A DNA stretch of 64,000 nt from Paenibacillus sp. V4I7. Its GTDB lineage: Bacteria > Bacillota > Bacilli > Paenibacillales > NBRC-103111. The notes under the pieces were generated by a model. That model made no database searches, had not been told where the DNA came from, and worked only from the letters and a program-made list of their open reading frames with translations. Position 1 is the stretch's first letter. Each line of letters begins with the position of its first letter. Made by a program: the position numbers and the translations under genes. The stretch is taken from NCBI RefSeq assembly GCF_030817275.1, contig NZ_JAUSZD010000002.1, positions 8,096,501 to 8,160,500 on the forward strand, written 5' to 3'. Below are positions 1-10,474 of this stretch, piece after piece.

Positions 1-245
1 ACCAAAATGCAGTTTGGGCGTTCTGTACTCGCGAGTGCAATCATATCCAAGTTCTTGTCGACGACGATAGCGACCTTTTGCATGCCGATTCTGGAGACGA
101 CTTTGCCAACCCCGAAACGGTCATCTACGACGGACGTGAGAAGCAGGACTTTCTTTCCTTGTTCTTCATAATTATGTGCAACACGTAAAACTTCAATTGA
201 TTTACCACTGTTCATTGTGCCATAACGGAAATACAATTTTGCCAA
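1..245 (-). CDS. tdk: Thymidine kinase, N-terminal part (runs off left edge)
   Basis: Thymidine kinase phosphorylates thymidine to dTMP in the salvage pathway. About 81 N-terminal residues are visible and the gene continues past base 1. The protein begins M-A-K-L-Y-F-R-Y-G-T-M-N-S-G-K-S, which carries the type II kinase P-loop (GTMNSGKS). The stretches VAHNYEEQGKKV and SRIGMQKV follow, both usual in this family. The start is a TTG at 245, because no in-frame ATG or GTG lies near it; a GAGGGG ribosome site sits 11 bases upstream. An ATG a few bases upstream is in a different frame and gives no kinase sequence. Identification is by recognised family motifs, and the zinc-binding C-terminal half is outside the window. 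Confidence 0.88.
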   Translation of the reverse strand, partial: MAKLYFRYGTMNSGKSIEVLRVAHNYEEQGKKVLLLTSVVDDRFGVGKVVSRIGMQKVAIVVDKNLDMIALASTERPNCIL

Positions 246-279
246 GCTGGGCCATTCCCCTCTACGGATGTAATAAATG

Positions 280-1257
280 TTATATGGTGAAAAAGTAAGT
301 AGCGGTCATACTATCGAGCTCTGCCAGTTTAACGGCGGATTGAAAGCTTGCTTCTGAGGCGAGCTTATCGCCGATCAGTGGCTGTTTCTTGTAAGGCTTT
401 CGAATTTTGACTTCTATACTGCCTGGAACAGGCTCCCTATTGATTTGAATCCGTTGGGGCTCGTACATCAGCACATGGATGATTTCCCTGGAAGTCGCAT
501 TATTACTCTGCAAAAGCTCCTGGATCAATTCGTGATCCATAAGGGAAGGAATGCGTTCCTTCATACCAGGGTTCGACTCGCAGTGATGAGCAGCGGCCTT
601 GGCCAGCAGAGCATCCATCGCAAGAAACTGTGGGTTCAGAAAGAGTCTGTGGTCCTCGACAACCGCATGAACGAGCGCAGCAGCCGTATCTTCGTCAGCT
701 TCCACATAATGACCGCGCAAGCGAAGCCCTTTGACAATCTCAGAGGGTGGACGTACTTGTTGTCCGGCATAATAAGTATCTCTTAGAAAGCTATCCAGAT
801 GATCGAGCCCGAGCAGCGTAGTTTTATTCGTAAGAGGGCTATCTTGATGCAAAATATCCACAATCGACGGTGGCGAAATGCCATGCTTGATGAGAATATC
901 AGCAACGACGCCGCGCCTAATCAATTGCTCCGTCTGCTGATGATGATCGTACCCAAGTGTTCTCTCAACCGCATGGGAGAAAGGCAAGTGTCCAATATCA
1001 TGAAGAAGCGCAGCAATACGCAGATGAGGTTCATCTGGGCAAAAGTGAGCCATCAATGACCAGACGCCTACGGTATGTTCAAAACGGGAATGTGTCATCG
1101 GTGAAAAAAGCGCAGATGCCCCGAAGTGATGCAGAAACTTCAGACGGCGAACCGGCTGCGACCGGAAAAGCTCAACTTCAATCGGATGGGCATTCATTTG
1201 CCATTGATAGAGAGGCTCCCAGATCGTTCCGGTTGAAAAAGTATGCTGTATACTCAA
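280..1257 (-). CDS. HD-domain metal-dependent phosphohydrolase
   Basis: A 325-residue cytoplasmic protein of the HD superfamily (dGTPase/YdhJ-like phosphohydrolases). The metal ligands are visible: H61 in SRFEHTVGV, then H86-D87 in AALLHDIGHLPFSH, with a later Asp in the GLDHLDSF segment. The YxH..FEH...L order is typical of the dNTPase-like subgroup. The start is TTG 1257, preceded by AGGAGG with 9-base spacing. It lies 34 bases downstream of the tdk start and is read in the same direction, so the two may be cotranscribed. The substrate cannot be deduced; nucleotide or nucleotide-second-messenger hydrolysis is inferred from the family only. Confidence 0.8.
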   Translation of the reverse strand: MSIQHTFSTGTIWEPLYQWQMNAHPIEVELFRSQPVRRLKFLHHFGASALFSPMTHSRFEHTVGVWSLMAHFCPDEPHLRIAALLHDIGHLPFSHAVERTLGYDHHQQTEQLIRRGVVADILIKHGISPPSIVDILHQDSPLTNKTTLLGLDHLDSFLRDTYYAGQQVRPPSEIVKGLRLRGHYVEADEDTAAALVHAVVEDHRLFLNPQFLAMDALLAKAAAHHCESNPGMKERIPSLMDHELIQELLQSNNATSREIIHVLMYEPQRIQINREPVPGSIEVKIRKPYKKQPLIGDKLASEASFQSAVKLAELDSMTATYFFTI

Positions 1258-1356
1258 AACAGAGTTCCTCCTAGGCTGTGGAATCTGGATGTATGTTCAT
1301 TGCAGCGGTATAAGCTATCATAGCATGAAACATAGAAAGTTTGCTATCATGGTCCT

Positions 1357-1959
1357 ATGAAAAAGAAACTCAAAACTTGGCTTTGGATACTCGTCGCTTT
1401 GTTCCTAATCATCCTGTTTTACTTTTCTTTCATGAGTTGGAAAGTTAACTATACTTGGAAACATTCCCATGGAACTCCTAGTGATTGTATCATTATTCTA
1501 GGCGCTGCGGTATGGGATGGCAAGCCGAGTCCGGCTTTACGTGAGCGATTGGATATTGCGGTGGAGGCTTACAGCAGCGGATTAGCTCCGAATATTATTG
1601 CCAGTGGGGGGATAGGCGGCAGTGAACCCTCTGAAGCTGTAACGATGAAACGTTATTTAATGGAGAAAGGAGTACCGGAGCGGGCCATCCTTTTAGAGGA
1701 GAGGTCACGAAGCACCATGGAGAATTTACAGAACAGTCAAGCGATTATGATGGAAAAAGGATATCGGACAGCGGTGATTGTAACGCATGGCTTCCATGCT
1801 TATCGGGCATCTCTGATGGCGAGAAGCCTGGGAATGACATCGACGGTGGAGCCGGTTCAGATTCGTCCGCTTTCATTGACGTACTATACGTTAAGGGAGT
1901 GTGCAGGCATTGCTATCTTTACACTGGAATCTATTATAATGAAACCCTTTTCATATTAA
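1357..1959 (+). CDS. DUF218 (SanA/ElyC/YdcF-type) membrane-anchored protein
   Basis: A 200-residue protein with one N-terminal membrane segment (about residues 8-27, after the positive MKKK) and an extracytoplasmic DUF218 domain. Family motifs visible are IIILGAAVWDGKPSPALRERL, the glycine run ASGGIGGSEPSEA, and the ERSRSTMENLQNS and VTHGFHAYRA segments near the C terminus. E. coli relatives (SanA, ElyC) act on envelope integrity or lipid-carrier steps; the exact reaction is not settled. It is divergently oriented from the HD-domain gene with a 99-bp gap. No strong ribosome site precedes the ATG, so the start is less certain than the frame. Confidence 0.75.
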   Translation: MKKKLKTWLWILVALFLIILFYFSFMSWKVNYTWKHSHGTPSDCIIILGAAVWDGKPSPALRERLDIAVEAYSSGLAPNIIASGGIGGSEPSEAVTMKRYLMEKGVPERAILLEERSRSTMENLQNSQAIMMEKGYRTAVIVTHGFHAYRASLMARSLGMTSTVEPVQIRPLSLTYYTLRECAGIAIFTLESIIMKPFSY

Positions 1960-1970
1960 TTATTTTTGAA

Positions 1971-1999
1971 TTGAACTATAGGATATCAAGTGTTAATAT
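1971..1999 (+). promoter_or_regulatory. Probable sigma-A promoter for gltB
   Basis: TTGAAC at 1971-1976 and TAATAT at 1994-1999 are separated by 17 bp in the AT-rich region before gltB. The leader to the gltB start is about 170 bases long. This is a consensus match only. Confidence 0.45.
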
Positions 2000-2007
2000 A
2001 ATATAAA

Positions 2008-2024
2008 AAATATTGAGAATATTT
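2008..2024. promoter_or_regulatory. 7-3-7 inverted repeat in the gltB leader
   Basis: AAATATT at 2008-2014 and AATATTT at 2018-2024 form a perfect inverted repeat just downstream of the presumed gltB -10. This is a plausible operator for a glutamate-synthase regulator, but no GltC gene is adjacent and the repeat could be chance in AT-rich DNA. Confidence 0.3.
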
Positions 2025-2175
2025 CATCTAATTAATTGGCTTGGTTTAGGTGGAATAGACATTCGCGTGTCATCACTTTTTAGCGCTTTAACGCGTGCGT
2101 CCAAGGGTAAACGACTCCATCGTCCAACAAGGACGAAGAGTACAACCAAAAACGAGGGAAGAAAGGTTGCACAAC

Positions 2176-5100
2176 ATGACTAAAATTGGATTACCTCCCA
2201 AACAGGGATTGTACGATCCGGGGTTTGAGCATGATGCGTGCGGTATTGGCTTTGTTGCCAATATCAAAGGTGTCAAATCACATGAAATCGTCAAGCAGGC
2301 GCTTCGTGTCCTTTGTAATTTAGAACATCGCGGTGGTCAAGGCAGTGAAACGAATACGGGTGACGGGGCAGGCTTATTGATGCAAATCCCGGATACGTAT
2401 CTTCAGTTCGCTTGTGTGGATGAGAATATAAAGCTCCCTGCTGCTGGCAGCTATGGTGTCGGTATGGTTTATTTACCTCAGGATTTGGAGGCACGCCAAG
2501 CATGTGAGAGTATAATTGAGCGAATTGTCAAACAAGAAGGGCAGCAATTCCTCGGATGGAGAACCGTTCCAACGGACAATAGTTCTTTGGGAGATTCCGC
2601 TAAGTCAGCAGAACCGTTTGTACGCCAAGTCTTTATCGGTCAAAGTGAAGATGTAACGAGCAACTTGGATTTTGAACGTAAGCTATATATTATTCGTAAG
2701 CTATCTGAGAACGCTATCAAATTATCTCATCGTGAATCGCAATTTTACTATTCTAGCTTGTCTAGCAGAACGATTGTTTATAAAGGAATGTTAACGCCTG
2801 AGCAAGTTGACGCTTATTACATTGAATTGCAAGATGAGAAAGTAGACTCCGCACTCGCACTCGTTCATTCCCGCTTTAGTACGAACACATTCCCGAGCTG
2901 GGAACGTGCACATCCGTACCGCTATTTGATTCATAATGGTGAAATTAATACCCTGCGCGGCAATGTGAATTGGATGCATGCCCGTCAGGCTATGTGCGAA
3001 ACCGAATTATTCGGCGAAGATTTCAAACGCATTCTTCCTGTTATTGATACCGATGGCTCCGATTCACAAATGTTTGATAATACATTAGAATTCCTCATGC
3101 TTTCTGGACGTTCGCTGCCGCATGCAGCGATGATGATGGTGCCAGAACCTTGGTCCAAACACGAAACGATGGACGATGAGAAGAAGGCTTTCTATGAGTA
3201 CCACAGTACACTGATGGAGCCGTGGGATGGTCCAGCAGCCATTGCTTTCACAGATGGCAGTCAAATTGGAGCCATCCTTGACCGTAATGGCTTGCGTCCA
3301 GCGCGTTACTATGTAACGACCGATGATTTCATTGTTCTGGCTTCTGAAGTAGGTGTCTTGGATATTGAGCCGGAGCGTATTTTGTACAAAGATCGTCTCA
3401 GACCTGGACGTATGCTGCTTGTTGATACGATCGAAGGCCGCATCGTAACCGATGAGGAAATCAAAAGCCGTATCGCTGGCGAACAGCCTTACCGTGATTG
3501 GTTGAACGAGCACCTCGTTTCCCTTGAAGACTTAGAAGATGCGCCAATCGTGCTCGGTTCCGACCATGACACGGTACTGCAGCGTCAGCATGCATTTGGT
3601 TATACCTTCGAACAACTGCGTAAGACACTGGAGCCAATGGCCAAAACGGGTGTAGACCCCATTGGTTCAATGGGTACGGATGCACCGCTTGCCGTGCTTT
3701 CCGATCGACCGCAGCTGCTATATAACTACTTTAAGCAATTGTTTGCGCAGGTTACCAACCCGCCGATCGATGCGAATTTCGAAGAAATTATTACAGCTCA
3801 AGGCACTACAATCGGTCCTGAGCGTAACCTGATTAACCCTGAACCCGAGAGCTGTCGACAAATACGTTTGCAATCGCCATTCCTCTCCAATGAAGAGCTG
3901 GCGAAGCTGCGTCATATTAAGCGCAATGGCTTCAAAACGGTTACTTTGCCTACGTTATTCGAGGCAGCCGAAGGCACAGAGGGTCTGGAAAGTGCGATGC
4001 AAGCCCTTTATGCAGCGGCTGATCAAGCCATTGTGGAAGGCGCTTCGCTGATCATTCTTTCGGACCGTGGTGTAGATAGCCGTAAGGCACCTATTCCGGC
4101 GCTGCTTGCGACTTCGGGTCTCCATCACCATTTGATTCGCCAAGGCACACGGACCAAAGTTAGTTTGCTTGTAGAGTCGGGCGAACCGCGTGAAGTGCAC
4201 CATTTTGCTTTGCTGCTCGGTTATGGCGCAGGGGCTATTAACCCATATCTCGCGTTGGAAACGTTAGACGACATGATAGGGCGCAAGCAGCTTGTTGGCG
4301 TTGATCTTGAGAAAGCAACGTATAACTACATTAAAGCTGTAACGAAGGGCGTTGTTAAAGTCCTGGCGAAAATGGGTATTTCCACGATCCAGAGTTATCG
4401 TGGGGCGCAAATTTTCGAAGCGATTGGACTTAGCCAAGAACTCATCGATTCGTATTTTACATGGACCTACACCCCTATTGGCGGGATTGGTATCGATATT
4501 GTGGCTAAGGAAGCTTTGATCCGCCACAACCGCGCTTTCTCCGAGCAAGAGGGACGCGATAAGGTGCTCGATACCGGTGGTGATCTGCAATGGCGCAGAG
4601 ACGGTGAAGACCATCTCTATACACCGGAAACGGTGCATGCCTTACAATCAGCCGTTCGTACGAACAACTACGCGATATATAAGAATTTCTCGAAGCTCAT
4701 CCAACGTGAGGATGAGAAATATATGGCTTTGCGCGGGCTTCTGAGCTTCAAGGAAGGCCGACAACCGATTCCGATCGAAGAAGTGGAGCCGATCGAGTCG
4801 ATCTTTAAGCGCTTCAAGACAGGAGCCATGTCCTATGGCTCCATCAGTAAAGAAGCGCATGAAACGATTGCGATTGCGATGAACCGCATCGGCGGCAAGA
4901 GCAACACCGGCGAGGGCGGCGAGCATCCTGAGCGCTTCACGCCAGATGCGAACGGCGATCTTCGCCGCAGCGCAATCAAGCAGGTGGCGTCCGGCCGCTT
5001 CGGCGTCACAAGCCATTATCTCGTCAATGCGGACGAGATTCAGATCAAGATGGCGCAGGGCGCGAAGCCCGGCGAGGGCGGTCAGCTCCCGGGAACCAAG

Positions 5101-6768
5101 GTGTACCCTTGGGTTGCCGAGGTTCGCGGTGTTACGCCAGGCGTAGGCTTAATCTCGCCGCCGCCGCATCACGATATTTATTCGATCGAGGATCTAGCTG
5201 AGCTGATCCACGATCTCAAGAATGCCAACCCGCGGGCACGGATCAGCGTGAAGCTGGTATCCGAAGTTGGTGTTGGCACCATCGCTGCCGGTGTAGCCAA
5301 AGGGAAAGCGGACGTTGTCCTGATCTCCGGCTACGACGGAGGAACAGGCGCGTCGCCGCAGACGAGTATTCGCCATGCGGGACTGCCGTGGGAGCTCGGT
5401 CTAGCGGAGACGCATCAGACGCTCGTGCTCAACAACCTGCGCAGCCGTATCGTCGTCGAGACAGACGGCAAGCTGATGACGGGGCGCGACGTTGTCGTAG
5501 CTGCCCTGCTCGGGGCTGAGGAGTTCGGCTTCGCTACAACTCCGCTCATTACCATTGGCTGCGTGATGATGCGCGTGTGCCATCTGGATACCTGTCCGGT
5601 TGGGGTTGCTACGCAAAATCCGGAGCTTCGCAAGAAATTTGCCGGGGATCCGCAGCATGTGGTCAATTTCATGACCTTCATCGCGCAGGATGTGCGTGAG
5701 ATGATGGCTGAGCTTGGCTTCCGCACCATTGAAGAGATGGTCGGCCGCACAGATGTGCTTGAGTCTAAGCAAGCTGTCGAGCATTGGAAAGCTAAGGGCG
5801 TCGACTTATCGCCGCTTCTGCACCAACCAGAGATGGGCGAGGATGTGGGCCGATTCTGCCAAATGGCGCAGGATCATGGCTTGGATCGCTCACTGGACGT
5901 AACGAAGCTGCTTGCTATTTGTGAGCCTGCTATTGAGCGCAAGGAGCATGTGCACGCCATCCTGCCAATTACGAACGTCAACCGTGTTGTCGGAACGATT
6001 GTCGGTAGTGAAGTTACACGTCGTCATGGCGTGGACGGCTTGCCGCACGATACGATCCGCCTCCACTTTAATGGTTCTGCTGGTCAAAGCTTCGGTGCTT
6101 TCGTACCGAAAGGGATCACGCTTTCGCTGGAAGGCGATGCCAATGATTACGTTGGTAAAGGATTATCAGGTGGTAAACTGGCAATCTTCCCTTCCAGTCA
6201 ATCGCACTTTGTTCCCGAAGACAACGTGATTATTGGAAATACCGCATTCTATGGCGCAACCGACGGGGATGCTTACATCCGTGGTATTGCAGGCGAGCGT
6301 TTCTGCGTAAGAAACAGCGGTGTACGAGCAGTTGTTGAAGGTGTTGGAGACCATGGTTGTGAATACATGACTGGCGGCCGTGTTGTTGTCCTGGGTTCTA
6401 CGGGCCGCAACTTCGCAGCAGGTATGTCAGGCGGTATCGCGTATGTGCTGGATGAGAAGGGTGACTTCTCAAGTAAGGTGAACAAAGAAATGGTTTACCT
6501 AGAACAGTTGGAAGAAACGTATGAAATGAACGAACTGAAAACGATGATACAGCATCATGCCACATTTACGGATAGCAGCGTTGCCCACCAAGTTATTAAG
6601 CACTGGGATGAGTACGTTTGGAAGTTCGTGAAGGTTATACCGAAGGACTACAAACGGATGTTTGATGCCATCGAAAAGGTAAAACGCTCTGGACTAAGCC
6701 AACAAGAAGCCGTTATGGTTGCTTTCGAGGCGAATATGAGGGATGTTTCACGTGTCGGTGGAAACTAA
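2176..6768 (+). CDS. gltB: Glutamate synthase (NADPH) large subunit
   Basis: A 1530-residue large subunit (called GltA in B. subtilis, about 1520 residues). It releases ammonia from glutamine and transfers it to 2-oxoglutarate. The N-terminal class II amidotransferase domain starts after a short propeptide, with nucleophile Cys22 in HDACGIGFVA. The FMN-binding synthase domain follows (SYGSISKEAH, GGKSNTGEGG, SGYDGGTGASP). The 3Fe-4S cysteines lie in GCVMMRVCHLDTCPVG, and the beta-helix C domain comes last (GGRVVVLG). The start is ATG 2176 with GAAAGG 9 bases upstream; an in-frame GTG at 2095 would add 27 residues with no family match. gltD follows after 106 bp. Base composition rises noticeably around 4.85-5.55 kb. 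Confidence 0.97.
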   Translation: MTKIGLPPKQGLYDPGFEHDACGIGFVANIKGVKSHEIVKQALRVLCNLEHRGGQGSETNTGDGAGLLMQIPDTYLQFACVDENIKLPAAGSYGVGMVYLPQDLEARQACESIIERIVKQEGQQFLGWRTVPTDNSSLGDSAKSAEPFVRQVFIGQSEDVTSNLDFERKLYIIRKLSENAIKLSHRESQFYYSSLSSRTIVYKGMLTPEQVDAYYIELQDEKVDSALALVHSRFSTNTFPSWERAHPYRYLIHNGEINTLRGNVNWMHARQAMCETELFGEDFKRILPVIDTDGSDSQMFDNTLEFLMLSGRSLPHAAMMMVPEPWSKHETMDDEKKAFYEYHSTLMEPWDGPAAIAFTDGSQIGAILDRNGLRPARYYVTTDDFIVLASEVGVLDIEPERILYKDRLRPGRMLLVDTIEGRIVTDEEIKSRIAGEQPYRDWLNEHLVSLEDLEDAPIVLGSDHDTVLQRQHAFGYTFEQLRKTLEPMAKTGVDPIGSMGTDAPLAVLSDRPQLLYNYFKQLFAQVTNPPIDANFEEIITAQGTTIGPERNLINPEPESCRQIRLQSPFLSNEELAKLRHIKRNGFKTVTLPTLFEAAEGTEGLESAMQALYAAADQAIVEGASLIILSDRGVDSRKAPIPALLATSGLHHHLIRQGTRTKVSLLVESGEPREVHHFALLLGYGAGAINPYLALETLDDMIGRKQLVGVDLEKATYNYIKAVTKGVVKVLAKMGISTIQSYRGAQIFEAIGLSQELIDSYFTWTYTPIGGIGIDIVAKEALIRHNRAFSEQEGRDKVLDTGGDLQWRRDGEDHLYTPETVHALQSAVRTNNYAIYKNFSKLIQREDEKYMALRGLLSFKEGRQPIPIEEVEPIESIFKRFKTGAMSYGSISKEAHETIAIAMNRIGGKSNTGEGGEHPERFTPDANGDLRRSAIKQVASGRFGVTSHYLVNADEIQIKMAQGAKPGEGGQLPGTKVYPWVAEVRGVTPGVGLISPPPHHDIYSIEDLAELIHDLKNANPRARISVKLVSEVGVGTIAAGVAKGKADVVLISGYDGGTGASPQTSIRHAGLPWELGLAETHQTLVLNNLRSRIVVETDGKLMTGRDVVVAALLGAEEFGFATTPLITIGCVMMRVCHLDTCPVGVATQNPELRKKFAGDPQHVVNFMTFIAQDVREMMAELGFRTIEEMVGRTDVLESKQAVEHWKAKGVDLSPLLHQPEMGEDVGRFCQMAQDHGLDRSLDVTKLLAICEPAIERKEHVHAILPITNVNRVVGTIVGSEVTRRHGVDGLPHDTIRLHFNGSAGQSFGAFVPKGITLSLEGDANDYVGKGLSGGKLAIFPSSQSHFVPEDNVIIGNTAFYGATDGDAYIRGIAGERFCVRNSGVRAVVEGVGDHGCEYMTGGRVVVLGSTGRNFAAGMSGGIAYVLDEKGDFSSKVNKEMVYLEQLEETYEMNELKTMIQHHATFTDSSVAHQVIKHWDEYVWKFVKVIPKDYKRMFDAIEKVKRSGLSQQEAVMVAFEANMRDVSRVGGN

Positions 6769-6817
6769 CGAATCAGATCAGATGCTGACGAAGTAAGTTT
6801 TGCATAAGCAAAACATG

Positions 6818-6854
6818 TGATGCTTCCGATGCCAGTTTTTCTGGCGAAAAACTC
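6818..6854 (-). repeat. Copy of a 40-bp palindromic repeat between gltB and gltD
   Basis: The reverse complement of this segment matches the two tandem copies at 10347-10426. It contains the hairpin GTTTTTC-TGGC-GAAAAAC (7-bp stem) followed by a conserved flank reading TGGCATCGRAAGC on the other strand. It sits inside the presumed gltBD transcript, just upstream of the gltD ribosome site. Confidence 0.8.
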
Positions 6855-6874
6855 TTGGGAGGGATTAAACGTAA

Positions 6875-8359
<1,485 letters not shown>

Positions 8360-8364
8360 TATGC

Positions 8365-8405
8365 GGAAAAAGGAAGGAACCCTTGGTTTGGGTTTCTTCC
8401 TTTTT
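8365..8405 (+). terminator. Intrinsic terminator after gltD
   Basis: A stem of about 15 bp, with an AAAAAGGAAG...AACCC left arm and a GGGTT...CTTCC right arm around a short loop, is followed by a T run right after the gltD stop codon. Confidence 0.85.
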
Positions 8406-8552
8406 GTTTGCAAATCTTTTTTTACCGCATTTGGTGGAAATAAAAGCAGTTGTGCCGAGCTTAAAGTATTTAAAAACCGCAACGAGGCTGGAAAAGTAGG
8501 CTGAGAAGCCGTTTTCCGAAAGGCAATAGCTGTAAGGAAGCTTTTCAAACCG

Positions 8553-8991
8553 CTAATGAAACCGACGAATAGCCGGTACGCATAGCACACTAGCAACAAT
8601 GGCGATGCCAATCGAAGCGAATATCGTTATGGTTGTTATCCCGCCAATCCCATCTGCAATTAAGCCAATGAGGAAATAACTCACAGGCAGCAGGGCGAAA
8701 GAACCTAATAGATCAAGATATTTTAACGCGATCATAGCGATCGACGATCCAGCCGGAAAAGGGGAGCATGATTACGTAAGGGAGCATATATGCAGCCATT
8801 ACGATGCCCATCATCGTGGTTGAGCCTGTTAGGGAATAAACAACCATGGGTAAAATAACGGTAGTAACAGAACCGCCGAGCATGGAGATGAGTTGGCTAA
8901 GCCACAAAGGAAAGGAACGTGATTGTACGAAAGGCATTAGGAAATTATCTAGTACTCGCTGTTTCTTTTTAAGATGGGATTCTATTTGCAT
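8553..8991 (-). pseudogene. MFS transporter gene with internal deletion
   Basis: Two pieces of one transporter of the MFS_3 (EntS-like) kind are read from different frames on the minus strand. The 5' piece (8713-8991) has a good ribosome site and encodes the N terminus through the family motif A, GWIVDRYDRVKI. The 3' piece (8553 to about 8735) encodes a C-terminal region with LDLLGSFALLP and a final helix pair. Roughly 250 residues, most of the membrane domain, are missing between them, and the junction shifts frame. The gene cannot make a working transporter. The estimate of what is missing rests on normal MFS length of about 400 residues. Confidence 0.75.
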
Positions 8992-9116
8992 GTTTGATTT
9001 ACTCCTAACTCACAGAATCAAAAGGTGAACAATTCATACACATCATGTACAATAGAGGGAGCAGGTAAACGCGCGATGCTGCGAAAGCCTAGTATGCACG
9101 GATTGGAGGGGAGCAC

Positions 9117-9575
9117 ATGAAGAAAGAGAATCTCATCACGCCGGCGGAACTGCATGCACTGCTAACTGAGAATGGGGAGGACCTTCAGGAATTTGAAATC
9201 GACGAACCCATCGGTACACAGCATCTTCATTCTCTGCAAAAAGCAATTGTGCTCCTCTCCCAGCAGGTTGCGGATCTTCAAACGCAGCTTCATGAGCATT
9301 TTATACGCCAGAACAAACAACAAGAACAACTGCTCCGGCAATTTGAATATCAAATTGAACATAAGCTCCATGAACAGTTGGCAAATGGGATCGTGGTACT
9401 GCAGCAGCCGACGGACATGGATGTCGAAGTTTTAAATAAGAAGTCCCAACAATTGACGCTCTATTCAGCTGAATTGCCTGACCCGGTTGATGAAGAGCCG
9501 ACATATTCCAGGGTGAAAAGCTACAGAAAGATTCGGAAACGAAAGAAGTCGTTACTGGAGAAGCTTTTCGGATAG
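9117..9575 (+). CDS. Orphan coiled-coil protein of unknown function
   Basis: A 152-residue protein that I do not recognise. It starts at an ATG with GGAGGGG 6 bases upstream. Residues about 35-95 are rich in Gln, Leu, His and Glu with heptad-like spacing (LHSLQKAIVLLSQQVADLQTQL and onward), which suggests a coiled coil. The C terminus is strongly basic (KSYRKIRKRKKSLLEKLFG), ending in a short amphipathic segment. No signal peptide or membrane segment is present. It stands alone between a decayed MFS gene and a convergent response regulator, with a bidirectional terminator after it. A scaffold or membrane-surface role is possible but unsupported. Confidence 0.65.
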   Translation: MKKENLITPAELHALLTENGEDLQEFEIDEPIGTQHLHSLQKAIVLLSQQVADLQTQLHEHFIRQNKQQEQLLRQFEYQIEHKLHEQLANGIVVLQQPTDMDVEVLNKKSQQLTLYSAELPDPVDEEPTYSRVKSYRKIRKRKKSLLEKLFG

Positions 9576-9586
9576 TTGAAAAGACA

Positions 9587-9621
9587 AAAGACCGCATCTT
9601 CCTAATCGAAGAGCGGTCTTT
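9587..9621. terminator. Bidirectional terminator between convergent genes
   Basis: AAAGACCGC at 9587-9595 pairs with GCGGTCTTT at 9613-9621, with inner TCTTC/GAAGA pairing. It lies between the coiled-coil gene and the convergent response regulator. Confidence 0.8.
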
Positions 9622-9644
9622 CCGTGTCTTAGTACAGCTGGATG

Positions 9645-10331
9645 CTATAGCATCCCTTCCTCATGAGCCTTCTTGGATGCTTGCACGCGGTCTCGGACGT
9701 CCATTTTCGAGTATATGCTGGAAATATAGTTCTTCACAGTGCCTTCGGACAAGAAAAGCTTTTCGGCAATTTCTCGGTTATTGAGGCCATCTGCGATACA
9801 ATGCAGTACTTGCAACTCGCGCTCGCTCAGTCCATAAGTGTCGGTTCTAGTCTGCTCTTCTACAGCTTTGACTCCAGCACTCTGCGATGTGTGATCAGAA
9901 GCGCCTCTCGCTTCCTGGACGAGCATTCTGGCGATATCTTGCGGGATGAGTGTACCGCCTTGATGCACCCATTTGATACCGGCCGCCAGATCCTTCGGAT
10001 GAATGGCTTTGAGCAAATAGCCTTCGGCACCCGCTCCTAGGGCATCAACGACATAGCTGATTTCCTGGAAGGTAGTCAGGATGATGACACGAATCTGAGG
10101 CCATGTTGCCTTGATTTGGCGGGTCGCTTCGACGCCATCCATGACAGGCATATGAATGTCCATGAGTACAACGTCAGGCTGCTGTTCTTCGCACTGCTTT
10201 AGGGCTATGTGACCATTCTCAGCCAAACCAACGACATGAATATCCGGATCCATATCAAGTACGATGTGCAGGCTTTCTCTAATTAAATCCTGATCATCGA
10301 CCAGGAGAAGTTTAAGCGGGGTCGTGTTCAT
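9645..10331 (-). CDS. NarL/LuxR-family response regulator
   Basis: A 228-residue two-component regulator. The receiver domain (residues 1-125) has the acidic pocket in LLLVDDQD, the phosphorylation site D58 in VVLMDIHMPVMDG, and the switch region around VIILTTF and the AGAEGYLLK lysine. The C-terminal LuxR-type helix-turn-helix (about 163-228) reads LSERELQVLHCIADGLNNREIA...GTVKNYISSIYSK. It is downstream of a histidine kinase in the same direction, separated by 143 bp that hold two copies of a palindromic repeat. The pair probably controls the divergent ABC exporter genes, by analogy with other kinase-regulator-ABC modules. Confidence 0.92.
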   Translation of the reverse strand: MNTTPLKLLLVDDQDLIRESLHIVLDMDPDIHVVGLAENGHIALKQCEEQQPDVVLMDIHMPVMDGVEATRQIKATWPQIRVIILTTFQEISYVVDALGAGAEGYLLKAIHPKDLAAGIKWVHQGGTLIPQDIARMLVQEARGASDHTSQSAGVKAVEEQTRTDTYGLSERELQVLHCIADGLNNREIAEKLFLSEGTVKNYISSIYSKMDVRDRVQASKKAHEEGML

Positions 10332-10346
10332 GCTTGATCCTCCTCA

Positions 10347-10426
10347 GAGTTTTTCGCCAGAAAAACTGGCATCGAAAGCGTTACTTGAGTTTTTCGCCAG
10401 AAAAACTGGCATCGAAAGCGCTGCTT
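10347..10426 (-). repeat. Two tandem 40-bp palindromic repeat units
   Basis: Unit 1 (10347-10386) and unit 2 (10387-10426) are identical except near their last bases. Each carries GTTTTTC-GCCA-GAAAAAC, a 7-bp stem with 4-base loop, then TGGCATCGAAAGCG. A third copy is at 6818-6854. They lie between the kinase and regulator genes and could alter their relative expression. Confidence 0.88.
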
Positions 10427-10474
10427 AAGTGTGTATCCACATTGTACCACCCGGTGCTTCCAACGGGAAAGGAT

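Noticed and set aside
2095..2176. N-terminal extension of GltB from GTG 2095
   Set aside because: The 27 added residues match nothing, have no ribosome site, and would place the nucleophile Cys far from the expected short propeptide.
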